Shown here: one piece after another, positions 6,836 through 15,944 of the stretch
How positions within the stretch are numbered: the stretch's first letter is position 1
Layout of the letters: each line of letters starts with the position of its first letter
Assembly: GCA_018711815.1 (NCBI GenBank)
Contig: DVHU01000111.1
Span: forward strand, 1-52,234
Reading direction: 5' to 3'
Length of the DNA: 52,234 nt
Source of the DNA: Candidatus Egerieimonas intestinavium
Lineage (GTDB): Bacteria > Bacillota > Clostridia > Lachnospirales > Lachnospiraceae
Program-made: the position numbers and the translations under genes
Notes under the pieces: generated by a model
What the model was told of the DNA's origin: nothing
Seen by the model: only the letters and a program-made list of their open reading frames with translations
Database searches by the model: none

Positions 6836-8200
6836 ATGATTAATATGTTTGAGGTCAACGAGACCAACAAGATGATTGAGCAGGAAAATCTGGATGTCCG
6901 CACCATTACCATGGGTATCAGCCTTCTGGACTGCGTGGACAGCGACCTGGAAGCCTGCAGGGGCAAGGTCTATGACAAGATCACCCGCATGGCCAGGGAC
7001 CTGGTAAAAACCGGGGAAGAGATTTCCAGGGAATACGGGATTCCCATCGTAAATAAGCGGATTTCCGTGACCCCCATGGCGTTGGTGGGGGGAGCTGCCT
7101 GCAAAACCCCGGAGGATTTCGTGACTCTGGCGGAAACCCTTGACCGGGCGGCCCACCAGGTGGGTGTAAATTTCATCGGCGGTTACTCTGCCCTGGTGAG
7201 CAAAGGGATGACGGCGGCGGATGAGCTGCTGATCCGCTCCATTCCCCAGGCGCTGGCCAAAACTGAGCGAGTGTGCAGCTCTGTGAACCTGGGCTCCACC
7301 AAAACCGGCATCAACATGGATGCGGTGCGCCTGATGGGAACGATCGTGAAGGAGACGGCGGAGCTGACCAAGGACAGGGATTCTCTGGGCTGCGCCAAGC
7401 TGGTGGTATTCTGCAACGCACCGGACGATAATCCCTTCATGGCCGGGGCCTTCCACGGGGTGACGGAGGCGGAGGCTATCATTAACGTGGGCGTTTCCGG
7501 TCCTGGGGTGGTGAAGTATGCTCTGGAGCAGGTGAGAGGAAAGAACTTTGAGGTGCTCTGCGAGACCATCAAGCGGACGGCCTTTAAGATAACCCGGGTG
7601 GGTCAGCTGGTGGCTCAGGAGGCTTCCAGAAGACTGGGGATTCCCTTCGGTATCGTAGATCTGTCCCTGGCTCCCACCCCGGCGGTGGGCGACTCTGTGG
7701 CGGAGATTCTGGAGGAGATCGGCCTGGAGTCTGTGGGCGCTCCCGGAACTACCGCAGCCCTGGCCATGCTCAATGACCAGGTGAAGAAAGGGGGCGTAAT
7801 GGCCTCCTCCTATGTGGGCGGTCTCTCCGGGGCCTTCATTCCGGTCAGCGAGGATCAGGGAATGATCGACGCGGTGAACGCCGGAGCCCTGACCCTGGAA
7901 AAGCTGGAGGCCATGACCTGCGTCTGCTCCGTGGGCCTGGATATGATCGCCATCCCCGGAGATACCAGGGATACCACCATCTCCGGGATTATCGCCGATG
8001 AGATGGCCATCGGCATGGTAAACCAGAAAACCACAGCTGTGCGTCTGATTCCGGTGATCGGCAAGGGCGTGGGGGAAGTGGTAGAGTTCGGAGGACTTCT
8101 GGGCTATGCGCCCATCATGCCTGTGAATCCCTTCGGCTGCGAAGCTTTTGTGAACCGCACCGGCCGTATTCCCGCTCCCATTCACAGCTTTAAAAACTAA
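6836..8200 (+). CDS. DUF711/UPF0210 family protein
   Basis: 454 residues, full family length. Recognisable stretches include [13 protein letters not shown] near the start, [25 protein letters not shown] and the C-terminal [18 protein letters not shown]. The family has a pyruvate formate-lyase-like barrel fold but lacks the glycine-radical machinery, and its biochemical role is unestablished. Pairing with the ACT protein suggests amino-acid-responsive regulation. It is the last gene of the polA-type run and is followed by strong inverted repeats. Confidence 0.93.
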   Translation: MINMFEVNETNKMIEQENLDVRTITMGISLLDCVDSDLEACRGKVYDKITRMARDLVKTGEEISREYGIPIVNKRISVTPMALVGGAACKTPEDFVTLAETLDRAAHQVGVNFIGGYSALVSKGMTAADELLIRSIPQALAKTERVCSSVNLGSTKTGINMDAVRLMGTIVKETAELTKDRDSLGCAKLVVFCNAPDDNPFMAGAFHGVTEAEAIINVGVSGPGVVKYALEQVRGKNFEVLCETIKRTAFKITRVGQLVAQEASRRLGIPFGIVDLSLAPTPAVGDSVAEILEEIGLESVGAPGTTAALAMLNDQVKKGGVMASSYVGGLSGAFIPVSEDQGMIDAVNAGALTLEKLEAMTCVCSVGLDMIAIPGDTRDTTISGIIADEMAIGMVNQKTTAVRLIPVIGKGVGEVVEFGGLLGYAPIMPVNPFGCEAFVNRTGRIPAPIHSFKN

Positions 8201-8209
8201 GGAGAACCC

Positions 8210-8293
8210 GGAAAGCTGCAGAGCTTTCCCTGAGGGTGCCTTGAAGGCGAAGCTTCGGCAGACTGCCGGAGGCGGAGGCCTTTAGGGCGCCCT
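8210..8293 (+). terminator. Compound hairpin region after the DUF711 gene
   Basis: Three structures follow the stop codon. GGAAAGCT/AGCTTTCC (8210-8229) is perfect with a four-base loop. A 16-bp arm pair (8233-8248 with 8278-8293) matches with three G-U-type differences. Inside it CGGCA/TGCCG forms a tip. TTTCTCTGTG follows. This is terminator-like but the T tract is interrupted. The remaining 8294-8446 holds a TTGACA box at 8347-8352 without a convincing -10 and otherwise nothing I can support. Confidence 0.55.
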
Positions 8294-8446
8294 TTCTCTG
8301 TGCGGTTTTGGCGCTGAATTTTTCGCAGGAATTAGTTTTGTACTGCTTGACATTTTTAAGAAATTTTATCACAATGGAGTTGTACATAATATGTTTGCGC
8401 CAAATTCCCAAACCGAAAAAGGGGAATTTTGGAAAGAAGGATGACT

Positions 8447-11020
8447 ATGGATAGAAAAAAGCTTACTCGATTTCTCTGGATCTCCCTGAGCGGACTCATC
8501 TGCCTGTGCGTCCTGGTTTTTATTGGGGTTACAGCGGCGGTGATTGATCAGGGTACCTCCACCATGAATAAGGTGGCCACGTCCTATATGGAGAGCATGT
8601 CCATCCAGATTCAAAACCATTTTGATACCCTGGTAGATATGCGCATGACCCAGGTAAGGGGAATTACCCAGGCGGTGGAGCCGGAGACAGTGGAAGTGCT
8701 GGATGAGACTGCCATTCAGCGCCTGACAGCGTCTGGCGATCTGCGGGGATTCACCCATCTGTTTCTCTATGACACTGAGGGAAACGCTGTTATCATATAC
8801 GGAGATCCGGTGGAAGTGGAAAATAGGGATCATTTTCTCACTGCGATGAACAATGGACAGACGCTGGTGACTATCGGCACTGAGGCAGACGGCTCCTCTG
8901 TACTGCTGTACGGCCTCTCCGTGGGCTACCCGGATACCGTGGGCTATCCGCTGCCGGACGGGAGAAAGTGTACTGCCTTGGTGGTGGGACTTCCGTTGGA
9001 GAAGCTCAGCCAGGCCCTTTCCCTGGGAACAGATTCCACTATGATCGCCACCCATGTGATCAGGAAAGATGGCTCCTTTGTCATCAATAGCCTGGATACA
9101 CCCAGCCAGAATATCCTGGATTGGCTGCGCGTTAACGGGGAGGAATCCGGCGATGAGGAGGTAGAGGCCAAGCTTGAGCAGATGCAGCAGGCCATCACCA
9201 GCCGGGAGACCTGCAGTCTGGCGGCGGAGATTCAGGGGGAGACCCGTCATTTCTACTGCGCTCCCATGGGCAACACCGAGTGGACCATGGTCTGCGTGAT
9301 GCCCTATGGCTTCCTGGATGAGGCTTTGGATGAGATGACGGATCGGAGCATCAGCCTGGCTCTGATCAGCTGCTCTGTGCTGGTGGCAGCCACTATAGTG
9401 ATTTTCTTTGTTTACATGCGTATATCCCGGCGGCAGATGGTGGAGCTGGCCCGGGCCCGGGAGGAGGCCCTGGAGGCCAGCCGGGCCAAGAGTGAATTTT
9501 TGTCTAACATGAGTCATGATATTCGGACGCCCATGAACGCCATCATCGGTATGACCGCCATCGCCGCTGCTAATCCCACAGATTCGGCCAAGGTTCAGGA
9601 CTGTCTCCGAAAGATTACGGTATCCAGCAAGCACCTGCTGGGGCTCATCAACGATGTGCTGGATATGTCTAAGATTGAGAGCGGCCGTATGACCCTCAAT
9701 CGGGATCTGGTTTCCCTGAGGGAGACCATGGAGAGTCTGGTGAGCATCGTCCAGCCCCAGGTGAAGACCAAGGGGCAGAGCTTTGACGTGTTTATCCGGG
9801 ATATTCTCAGCGAAAATGTCTATGCTGACAGCGTGCGGCTGGGACAGGTGCTGATGAATCTGTTATCCAACGCCCTTAAGTTTACTCCCGACAGAGGAAA
9901 GATCACTGTGACGGTGGCCCAGGAAGCTTCCCCCAAAGGAGCGGAGTATGTCCGCACACATTTCTGGGTGAAGGATACAGGCATCGGCATGTCAGAGGAA
10001 TTTCAGAAAAAGATCTTTAACTCCTTCGAGCGGGAGGACCGAACCCGGGTGCGCAAAACGGAGGGAACCGGCCTGGGCATGGCCATCACCAAGTACATCG
10101 TGGACACCTCCGGCGGCAGCATCGCGGTGGACAGTCAGCCGGGCGAGGGAAGTGAGTTCCACGTGACTTTTGATTTGGAGAGAGCCGGAGAGGATACCGG
10201 GGAGATGCTCCTGCCTGACTGGAATATTCTGGTGGTGGACGATGACGAACCCCTGTGCCGCAGCGCCGCTGCAGCCCTGGAGGAAATCGGTGTCCATGCG
10301 GAGTGGGCCCTGGACGGACCCTCGGCGGTGGATATGGCTCGGCAGCGCCATGATAGACATCAGGACTATTATATCATTTTGCTGGATTGGAAGATGCCGG
10401 GGATGGACGGAATTGAGACTGCCCGGGAGCTGCGCCGCCGAATCGGGGAGGAAGTGCCTATCCTGCTGATTTCCGCTTACGATTGGAGCGATATCGAGGA
10501 TGAGGCCCGAGCCGCCGGCGTCAGCGGTTTTATTTCCAAGCCGCTGTTTAAGTCCAGCCTCTATCACGGGTTGAGACGGTTTGCCGAGCAGGAGGAGAGC
10601 GACCAGGAGGAGCTGGAGACAAAGATAGATTTCACCGGGCGCCGTCTCCTGGTGGCCGAGGACAATGAGCTCAACTGGGAGATCGCCAAAGAGCTTCTCT
10701 CCGCTGTGGGCTTTACCTTGGATTGGGCGGAAAACGGCAAGCTTTGCGTGGAGAATTTCCAGACGAATGTACCCGGCTACTACGATGCCATCCTGATGGA
10801 TCTGCGTATGCCGGTGATGAACGGCCTGGAGGCTACGGAGGCCATCAGGGCTATGGAGCGTGCCGACGCCAAGCGCATTCCCATCATTGCCATGACGGCG
10901 GATGCTTTCTCAGAGGACGTCAGCAAGTGTCTGGAGGCCGGAATGAACGGCCATGCGGCTAAGCCTTTAGACATGCCGGAGCTTCTGCGGACGCTGCAGA
11001 AGTGTTTTGCGAAGCAATGA
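8447..11020 (+). CDS. Hybrid sensor histidine kinase with two receiver domains
   Basis: 857 residues. Order: membrane span 1 (about 7-31), extracellular sensor of about 265 residues that looks Cache-like, span 2 (about 301-325), HisKA with H-box [13 protein letters not shown] (His357), HATPase with N-box [16 protein letters not shown] and GTGLGMA, then receiver 1 ([12 protein letters not shown], Asp647) and receiver 2 ([12 protein letters not shown], Asp785). Both phospho-acceptor aspartates are intact. There is no HPt domain and no DNA-binding output, so phosphate must leave through a separate protein. AGAAGG (8435-8440) lies 6 bases before the ATG at 8447, while ATG 8441 is too close. A diguanylate cyclase gene follows after 29 bases. 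Confidence 0.93.
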   Translation: MDRKKLTRFLWISLSGLICLCVLVFIGVTAAVIDQGTSTMNKVATSYMESMSIQIQNHFDTLVDMRMTQVRGITQAVEPETVEVLDETAIQRLTASGDLRGFTHLFLYDTEGNAVIIYGDPVEVENRDHFLTAMNNGQTLVTIGTEADGSSVLLYGLSVGYPDTVGYPLPDGRKCTALVVGLPLEKLSQALSLGTDSTMIATHVIRKDGSFVINSLDTPSQNILDWLRVNGEESGDEEVEAKLEQMQQAITSRETCSLAAEIQGETRHFYCAPMGNTEWTMVCVMPYGFLDEALDEMTDRSISLALISCSVLVAATIVIFFVYMRISRRQMVELARAREEALEASRAKSEFLSNMSHDIRTPMNAIIGMTAIAAANPTDSAKVQDCLRKITVSSKHLLGLINDVLDMSKIESGRMTLNRDLVSLRETMESLVSIVQPQVKTKGQSFDVFIRDILSENVYADSVRLGQVLMNLLSNALKFTPDRGKITVTVAQEASPKGAEYVRTHFWVKDTGIGMSEEFQKKIFNSFEREDRTRVRKTEGTGLGMAITKYIVDTSGGSIAVDSQPGEGSEFHVTFDLERAGEDTGEMLLPDWNILVVDDDEPLCRSAAAALEEIGVHAEWALDGPSAVDMARQRHDRHQDYYIILLDWKMPGMDGIETARELRRRIGEEVPILLISAYDWSDIEDEARAAGVSGFISKPLFKSSLYHGLRRFAEQEESDQEELETKIDFTGRRLLVAEDNELNWEIAKELLSAVGFTLDWAENGKLCVENFQTNVPGYYDAILMDLRMPVMNGLEATEAIRAMERADAKRIPIIAMTADAFSEDVSKCLEAGMNGHAAKPLDMPELLRTLQKCFAKQ

Positions 11021-11049
11021 GGCTCTTTGCTGGGGGGAAGGTGAGTTTT

Positions 11050-12168
11050 ATGCGTGATCTTTTGAATTATCTGCGGGAGGGGCACTCCAGGAGGGTCCGC
11101 TATTTCCGGGAGGCGGCGGAGTATATTGCGGAGGACAATCTCCGAACTGCCTCTGCCGCCAGCCTGTGGATGCTGTTGGTTTTGGTCTTGTTTTTGCTGG
11201 CTACTCCCTTGATCATTTCCGGATGGCAGCCAACGGCCTACCATCTTTTGTTTCTGCCAGCGCTGCTGATTTGCTGCAGCTTAACCTATTTGGGACGGCG
11301 AAAAGAGGTCGACAGGAGAGGGTGCACGGCCCTCTGCCTGCTCTATATCCTTGTGACCTTTCTCTTCCTGTTTCTCATTGACACACTGGGTACCCCGGAG
11401 AACGTGGCTTGCTTCATTCCTGTGATTTTTGTGGGAATGTTTCCGCTGTTTACCCTGCCCCTCTGGCTGTCCTACGGGCTGCTGATCCTGATCGAGATCT
11501 GCTTTGTCATCACCACTAGCCTGGTTAAGCCGCAGTCCGTCAGTCAGTACGATATTTTTATCTCTCTGGTGGGAGTGGGCTGCTCCATGGTGGTCAACTA
11601 TCTGACGCTTACCCTGCGTCTCCAGGCATACCGGAAAAATACCAAATATCAGCGGCTGAGCGAACAGGACATGCTTGCCGGCACCTACAATAAACACGGA
11701 GGCCGCCAGGCCGCCCTGCACTATATCCGGGAAAGTAATCCCGAAACCGTCTGTTCCCTGCTGCTTCTGGATTTGGATGATTTTAAGGCGGTGAACGATA
11801 CCAGAGGACATTTGATCGGGGATAAAACTCTGCAGTGCGTGGGGGAGGTCCTTCAGGGGGAATTTCGCAGCACTGACATTATCACCCGCTTTGGCGGGGA
11901 TGAATTCTTTGTTTTGATCAAAAATACCGCCTCCAGAGATCTGGCCAGACGAAAAGGACTCGCTATCCGAAAGGCCCTTCGGGAGGTGACTGCGGAGAAA
12001 TTGGGCTTTTCTGTCTCCTGCAGCATCGGCGTCGTTCTGGCAAAGAGGGTGGACGTGGATTTTGACGAGATGTTCCGGCAGGTGGACGCGGCCCTCTATC
12101 GCTCCAAGAGCGAGAAGGGCAAGGGGCAGATGACCATCTGTGAGTACATACCAGAAAAGAGGCTCTGA
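11050..12168 (+). CDS. Membrane diguanylate cyclase (GGDEF)
   Basis: 372 residues. About six membrane spans occupy residues 45-190, followed by a short coiled segment and a GGDEF domain. The active-site motif FGGDEF is intact (G282-F286), and RSTD five residues before it is a canonical inhibitory I-site, so the enzyme should make cyclic di-GMP from GTP and be inhibited by product. The substrate segment LLLDLDDFKAVNDTRGHLIGD is also conserved. The membrane region resembles no named sensor that I can assign. It is adjacent to the hybrid kinase and probably in its operon. The start at 11050 has GGGGGAAGG 9 bases upstream. An earlier in-frame ATG at 11002 would overlap the kinase end. Confidence 0.93.
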   Translation: MRDLLNYLREGHSRRVRYFREAAEYIAEDNLRTASAASLWMLLVLVLFLLATPLIISGWQPTAYHLLFLPALLICCSLTYLGRRKEVDRRGCTALCLLYILVTFLFLFLIDTLGTPENVACFIPVIFVGMFPLFTLPLWLSYGLLILIEICFVITTSLVKPQSVSQYDIFISLVGVGCSMVVNYLTLTLRLQAYRKNTKYQRLSEQDMLAGTYNKHGGRQAALHYIRESNPETVCSLLLLDLDDFKAVNDTRGHLIGDKTLQCVGEVLQGEFRSTDIITRFGGDEFFVLIKNTASRDLARRKGLAIRKALREVTAEKLGFSVSCSIGVVLAKRVDVDFDEMFRQVDAALYRSKSEKGKGQMTICEYIPEKRL

Positions 12169-12245
12169 TTGGTCGCCTGAAGCGTGACAAGAGACTGATA
12201 CTGGAGGCGAAGCAGTGATTAAAGCTGCAGGGAAAGAGAGTACAG

Positions 12246-12292
12246 AAGGGGATGCTGCAATTAACGAATATCGCATAATGCAGTATCCCCTT
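12246..12292. repeat. 47-bp palindromic element between convergent genes (element 1)
   Basis: AAGGGGATGCTGCA (12246-12259) pairs with TGCAGTATCCCCTT (12279-12292) with one mismatch around a 19-base centre. It lies between the convergent cyclase and LacI genes and could stop transcription from both sides. Its sequence, read on the minus strand, recurs with compensated arm changes at 27452-27551, where a further hairpin is inserted. Confidence 0.85.
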
Positions 12293-12339
12293 GCCAGTCG
12301 AAGGTAACTTTTGTTTTACAGACGACGCAGGAAAACGCC

Positions 12340-13431
12340 TTATTTCACGGAGGATTCACGGACGATAAGCTCCGTGTCCAAAACAATTTTTTTCACAGGA
12401 ATGTCCGGATTCATAATCGTTTCGGCCAGGATTTCCGCGGCCATAAAGCCCAACTGGGTCCTGGGCTGGTTGACGCTGGAGAGAGAAGGGATGGTGATCT
12501 TTGACTGCTCCAGGTTATCGAAACCGACGACGGCCACATCCTCGGGGATTTTTTTTCCCAGCAAATGGCAGGAGCGCAGGACGGCGTAGGCGTAGACGTC
12601 GGATATGGCAAAGAAGGCGTCCGGCGGGTTATCTAAGCTCAGCAGAGCTGTGGCGGCGGATATGGCCAGATCGGAATCAATATCCGGAAGGTGAACAATA
12701 TAATTATTGTCGGGAGTGATCCCGGCATTTTTTAATGCCTGCAAATACCCCTCCAGGCGGTCCCTGGAATATTTGTACTGGGTTGGGCCGTTGATCAGGG
12801 CAATCCTTTGCCGCCCCTGGGCCAGCAGATGCTCCACGGCGTTCCTGGCGGCGGCGACATCGTCGATGGTGACGAAGGGCGCATCCACATGGCGGTTATA
12901 CTCGCAGCAGGAGACGACAGTGGTCACCTTGGCAAGTTTTTCAAAAACAGAGGCCTCAATGTGGTTGAAGGTGATCAGACCGCGGACATGGTTGTCCAGA
13001 AGAAGCTGGATAAAGCTGTCTATGGTGTTGTAATTGAGATGTCCCTCGCTGATCAGCAGATGATAGCCGTGCCTGGCCACAGAGGTATGGATCCCCTTTA
13101 TGATGGGACCGTAAAAGGGATTGGTCAGGCTGGGAAGGTTGATCACGATCAAACCTTTCTGCATATGGATCATGGGCTGGGTGGGTTCTAGAGCTGTCTT
13201 GGCTGCCAGATGATCAATGGGAGATACCGCCTTTGGATACAGGTTGGGATCAGATTTGTACTGAATCTGACAGCCCAGCTCTTCCATGGCAGATATGATT
13301 TTTTGATAAGTCTCTATTTTTACAATTTCCGGCTGGTTTACGACTCTGGAAACTGTGGCGGGAGATACGCCGGCTTTTTCCGCGATGGCGGTAGTGGTAA
13401 TCTTAGGGGGTTTATGAATAAGAAGTTTCAT
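12340..13431 (-). CDS. LacI family transcriptional regulator
   Basis: 363 residues. A LacI helix-turn-helix (TTTAIAEKAGVSPATVSRVVN) near residue 12 is followed by a hinge helix and a periplasmic-binding-protein-like ligand domain (VINLPSLTNPFYGPIIKGI to VVGFDNLEQSKITIPSLSSV). Such proteins bind palindromic operators and are released or recruited by a sugar-like ligand. The ATG at 13431 has AGGAAG upstream, and an earlier in-frame start at 13485 adds residues not seen in the family. The linker between the two domains (about residues 55-90) is longer than usual. It is divergent from the dehydrogenase at 13695, with TGAAA/TTTCA operators in between, so it most likely controls the catabolic operon. 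Confidence 0.93.
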   Translation of the reverse strand: MKLLIHKPPKITTTAIAEKAGVSPATVSRVVNQPEIVKIETYQKIISAMEELGCQIQYKSDPNLYPKAVSPIDHLAAKTALEPTQPMIHMQKGLIVINLPSLTNPFYGPIIKGIHTSVARHGYHLLISEGHLNYNTIDSFIQLLLDNHVRGLITFNHIEASVFEKLAKVTTVVSCCEYNRHVDAPFVTIDDVAAARNAVEHLLAQGRQRIALINGPTQYKYSRDRLEGYLQALKNAGITPDNNYIVHLPDIDSDLAISAATALLSLDNPPDAFFAISDVYAYAVLRSCHLLGKKIPEDVAVVGFDNLEQSKITIPSLSSVNQPRTQLGFMAAEILAETIMNPDIPVKKIVLDTELIVRESSVK

Positions 13432-13469
13432 GTCTGTTCTTCCTTTAAATAAAATTCTTTTATGAAACA

Positions 13470-13498
13470 ATACTACAACTCTCAATGAAATTAGTCAA
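13470..13498 (-). promoter_or_regulatory. Promoter of the first LacI gene
   Basis: On the minus strand TTGACT (13498-13493) and TAGTAT (13475-13470) are 17 bases apart. TTTCAT occurs inside the spacer and TGTTTCATAA just after the -10, both resembling operator half-sites. Confidence 0.65.
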
Positions 13499-13504
13499 GA
13501 TAAA

Positions 13505-13518
13505 ATGAAATATTTCAT
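13505..13518. promoter_or_regulatory. Palindromic operator ATGAAATATTTCAT
   Basis: A perfect 14-bp palindrome with TGAAA/TTTCA half-sites, 6 bases upstream of the LacI -35 box. The same half-sites recur at 13626-13652. Confidence 0.65.
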
Positions 13519-13598
13519 GAAATAAATAAAAACGATGTGCATAATATACGAAAATTAGACTTAAAATCAGGATAAAATGCTGATTCTGATAAAAACCA

Positions 13599-13652
13599 TT
13601 GACAAACGAGAGATAAAATGATAATTTTGTTTCAAGAAATAAATGAAACAAA
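13599..13652 (+). promoter_or_regulatory. Promoter and operator of the catabolic operon
   Basis: TTGACA is at 13599-13604, with GATAAT at 13620-13625 as the likeliest -10, although the spacing of 15 is short. TTTGTTTCA (13626-13634) and TGAAACAAA (13644-13652) form a perfect inverted repeat with 9 bases between them, directly over the expected start site. This position suits a LacI-type repressor. Confidence 0.6.
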
Positions 13653-13694
13653 CAAATAAATTTCAGAAACAATCAGAAAAGGGAGGAGGATGGA

Positions 13695-14741
13695 ATGGAG
13701 AAAAAACTGAGAATAGGGTTTATCGGATGCGGTTGGATTGCCGACTGGGCCTGTAGGGGCATAAAGGAGGCGGAAAATGTAACAGCCTCCGCCGTACTGG
13801 CCAGAAATCCGGAAAAAATGAAAGCCTTCACGGAGAAGTACGAGATCCCCTTCTATACAGATTCCATGGAGGAATTTTTAAAGAAGGAAAAAGGGGTAGG
13901 CGTCCATTTGGATGCGGTGTATGTGGCCACCACCAATGAATCTCATTTTACCATGGCCATGAAAGCGCTTAGGGCAGGATTTCCGGTGTTCCTGGAAAAG
14001 CCAGTCACCATGTCAGCTGCTCAGGCCAGGGCACTGAAGGAGGAAGCCCAAAGGCAGAAGGTTTTCCTGATGGAGGGGATGTGGCCCCGGTTCCTTCCGG
14101 CCCAGCTCCTTTTGAGGGAGATGATCAGAGCCGGAGAGATCGGAAAAATAATAGGAATAGAGACCGCGGTTTACTGCAAGATGAATCCGGTGGACAATGC
14201 CCGGGTCTTTAAAATGGAGACAGGGGGCGGAGCGCTGATGGATGTGGGGATTTACGCCGTCAGCCTGCTTCGGTATCTGACCGGGCAGAATCCGGAGTCC
14301 GTCCACAATCAGATGGAATTTTATGAAACGGGCGTTGATATCGGCGACGAGGTTACCTATACCTACCGAGAATCAGAATTTGTCAAGGGAGGGGCAAAGG
14401 CTCATTTCCGGGTTGTCACTTCTGACTGGGGAAACTCAGCAGTTACGGTTTCAGGAGAAAGAGGCTCTATCCTTATGGATGACATGTCGGATGCCCAGAG
14501 CCTGATTTTAGAAAAGGAAGGCGAGAGACGTCTGATCCGCGCAGCCCACGGCCGGTGGAGATTCACCTATCAGCTGGAGCACTTTGCGGACTGTATCCTT
14601 GAGGGCAGGAAGGAGAGCTGGGTGATTCCCTTTGCGGAGAGCTGTGAGATCATGGAAACCATGGAGCGGACTTTGGAAGCCGGCGGCCTGGTCTATCCGG
14701 GGGAACTTACCGGAATTGAAGAACCTGAAGAGAGAATTTAA
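13695..14741 (+). CDS. Gfo/Idh/MocA family oxidoreductase 1
   Basis: 348 residues. The N-terminal Rossmann motif GFIGCGWIA (residues 8-16) binds NAD(P), and the signature EKP (101-103) carries the catalytic lysine. MEGMWPRFLP and the sheet domain with GGGALMDVGIYA resemble the branch that includes dihydrodiol and sugar dehydrogenases. The likely reaction is oxidation of a hydroxyl on a sugar, glycoside or cyclitol. It is the first gene after the operator region and is followed 48 bases later by the binding protein of an ABC importer. The start has GGGAGGAGG upstream. The substrate cannot be assigned from sequence. Confidence 0.9.
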   Translation: MEKKLRIGFIGCGWIADWACRGIKEAENVTASAVLARNPEKMKAFTEKYEIPFYTDSMEEFLKKEKGVGVHLDAVYVATTNESHFTMAMKALRAGFPVFLEKPVTMSAAQARALKEEAQRQKVFLMEGMWPRFLPAQLLLREMIRAGEIGKIIGIETAVYCKMNPVDNARVFKMETGGGALMDVGIYAVSLLRYLTGQNPESVHNQMEFYETGVDIGDEVTYTYRESEFVKGGAKAHFRVVTSDWGNSAVTVSGERGSILMDDMSDAQSLILEKEGERRLIRAAHGRWRFTYQLEHFADCILEGRKESWVIPFAESCEIMETMERTLEAGGLVYPGELTGIEEPEERI

Positions 14742-14789
14742 CATCGGTAAGATGTTGAAGAATAGTTCACTATTTTAAGGAGGAAAAAG

Positions 14790-15857
14790 ATGAAGAAAAA
14801 AGTATTGGCAACCCTGATGGCAGTTTCAATGGTTTTGTCCCTGGCAGCCTGCGGAGGCGGCGGGGACTCGGATAAGGCAAAGGACAGCTCTGCAAAATCA
14901 GACGAGGCCGGCGCTGCCGACACCCCGGAGGAAAGCGGAGATGGGGAGAGCAATTCAGATGCAAAGCGTATCGTCTTCTGCAAATCCTATGCGAACATCG
15001 ATGAAAATAACCAGCGGGCGGAAAATGCCCTGCAGGCAATTATCGAGGAAATTAATGGTCAGGGAGAATATTACGTCGAATATTACATGACAGACTCCCA
15101 GTCCCAGGTGGACAAACAGATCACTGACGTGGAGTCTTTGCTTCAGTATAATCCGGATATTATGCTGATTTCTGCAGTGGATACCGAGGGATCTCTTCCC
15201 GCCTTCCAGCAGGCAAAGGAGCAGGGAGTTATCACCATCGACGACAGAGGCGCGGTGGATGAGGCCATTGATATCAATTACTATGGTTCCAACGAGGGGG
15301 CTATCGCAGAGCGCATTAAGCAGAGTCTGAGAGATTATCTGGACGAGAATCCGGATCTGACCCTGAATGTGGGGCTGATCTACGGTCTGGCTTCTCAGAT
15401 CGAGCAGCTGAAGAGATGCGATTGTATTTATGAGCTGGCTGAAGAGGAGGAGTACAAGGACAGGATCAACATCCTTGCCCATCAGTACTGCGATTGGTCC
15501 ACCGACCGGGCCACGTCCACAGTGGAAGACTGGATGATCCGTTATCCTGAGATGAACTGTATTATCACGGCTTCCGACGACATGGGCCTTGGCGCCTGCA
15601 ACGCTCTGACCGCCGCAGGAAAGAAGGATATCTATGTGGGCGGCGTAGACGGGACGCAGATCGGCGTGCAGCTGTGCGAGGATGGAACCCAGAATTATGT
15701 GACTGTAGCCATGAACCAGGAAGCGATGATGGAAAATCTGTTCTATGATGTGATCATTCCCGCCATCGACGAGGGATTCACTGGGGATTATTATGCGGAT
15801 GAGTCCTGCTTCGATACGGTCACCAGAGACAACGTGAGTGAGTATACGGTGAAATAG
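14790..15857 (+). CDS. Sugar ABC transporter substrate-binding lipoprotein
   Basis: 355 residues. A lipoprotein signal ends in LAAC with the lipidated Cys21, followed by a Gly/Ser/Asp-rich linker to about residue 58 and a periplasmic binding domain of the ribose/galactose type (KQITDVESLLQYNPDIMLIS, ITIDDRG, ITASDDMGLGACNAL, VGGVDGTQIG). It would capture ligand outside the membrane and deliver it to the permease at 17485. Ribose-type importers carry monosaccharides, inositols and related small polyols rather than long oligosaccharides. The AAGGAGG box supports the start. The 87-base gap to the ATPase gene is the widest inside the operon. Confidence 0.94.
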   Translation: MKKKVLATLMAVSMVLSLAACGGGGDSDKAKDSSAKSDEAGAADTPEESGDGESNSDAKRIVFCKSYANIDENNQRAENALQAIIEEINGQGEYYVEYYMTDSQSQVDKQITDVESLLQYNPDIMLISAVDTEGSLPAFQQAKEQGVITIDDRGAVDEAIDINYYGSNEGAIAERIKQSLRDYLDENPDLTLNVGLIYGLASQIEQLKRCDCIYELAEEEEYKDRINILAHQYCDWSTDRATSTVEDWMIRYPEMNCIITASDDMGLGACNALTAAGKKDIYVGGVDGTQIGVQLCEDGTQNYVTVAMNQEAMMENLFYDVIIPAIDEGFTGDYYADESCFDTVTRDNVSEYTVK

Positions 15858-15944
15858 CCTGGGGGGCAGTTTGGAAAATTGATCGTTGGGGCTGCTGCTG
15901 ATTGCGGCAGTCCCAAAACAGAAAGCAGAGAGGAGCGAATGTGC

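Noticed and set aside
6668-8185. 505-codon open frame on the minus strand across the DUF711 gene
   Set aside because: It mirrors a well-supported gene on the other strand, has low-complexity His/Gly-rich composition and no family motif. GC-rich third positions produce such antisense frames.
12246-12292. Simple intrinsic terminator only
   Set aside because: It may terminate transcription, but its extended match to 27452-27551 beyond the stem shows it belongs to a repeat family, so it is listed as a repeat.
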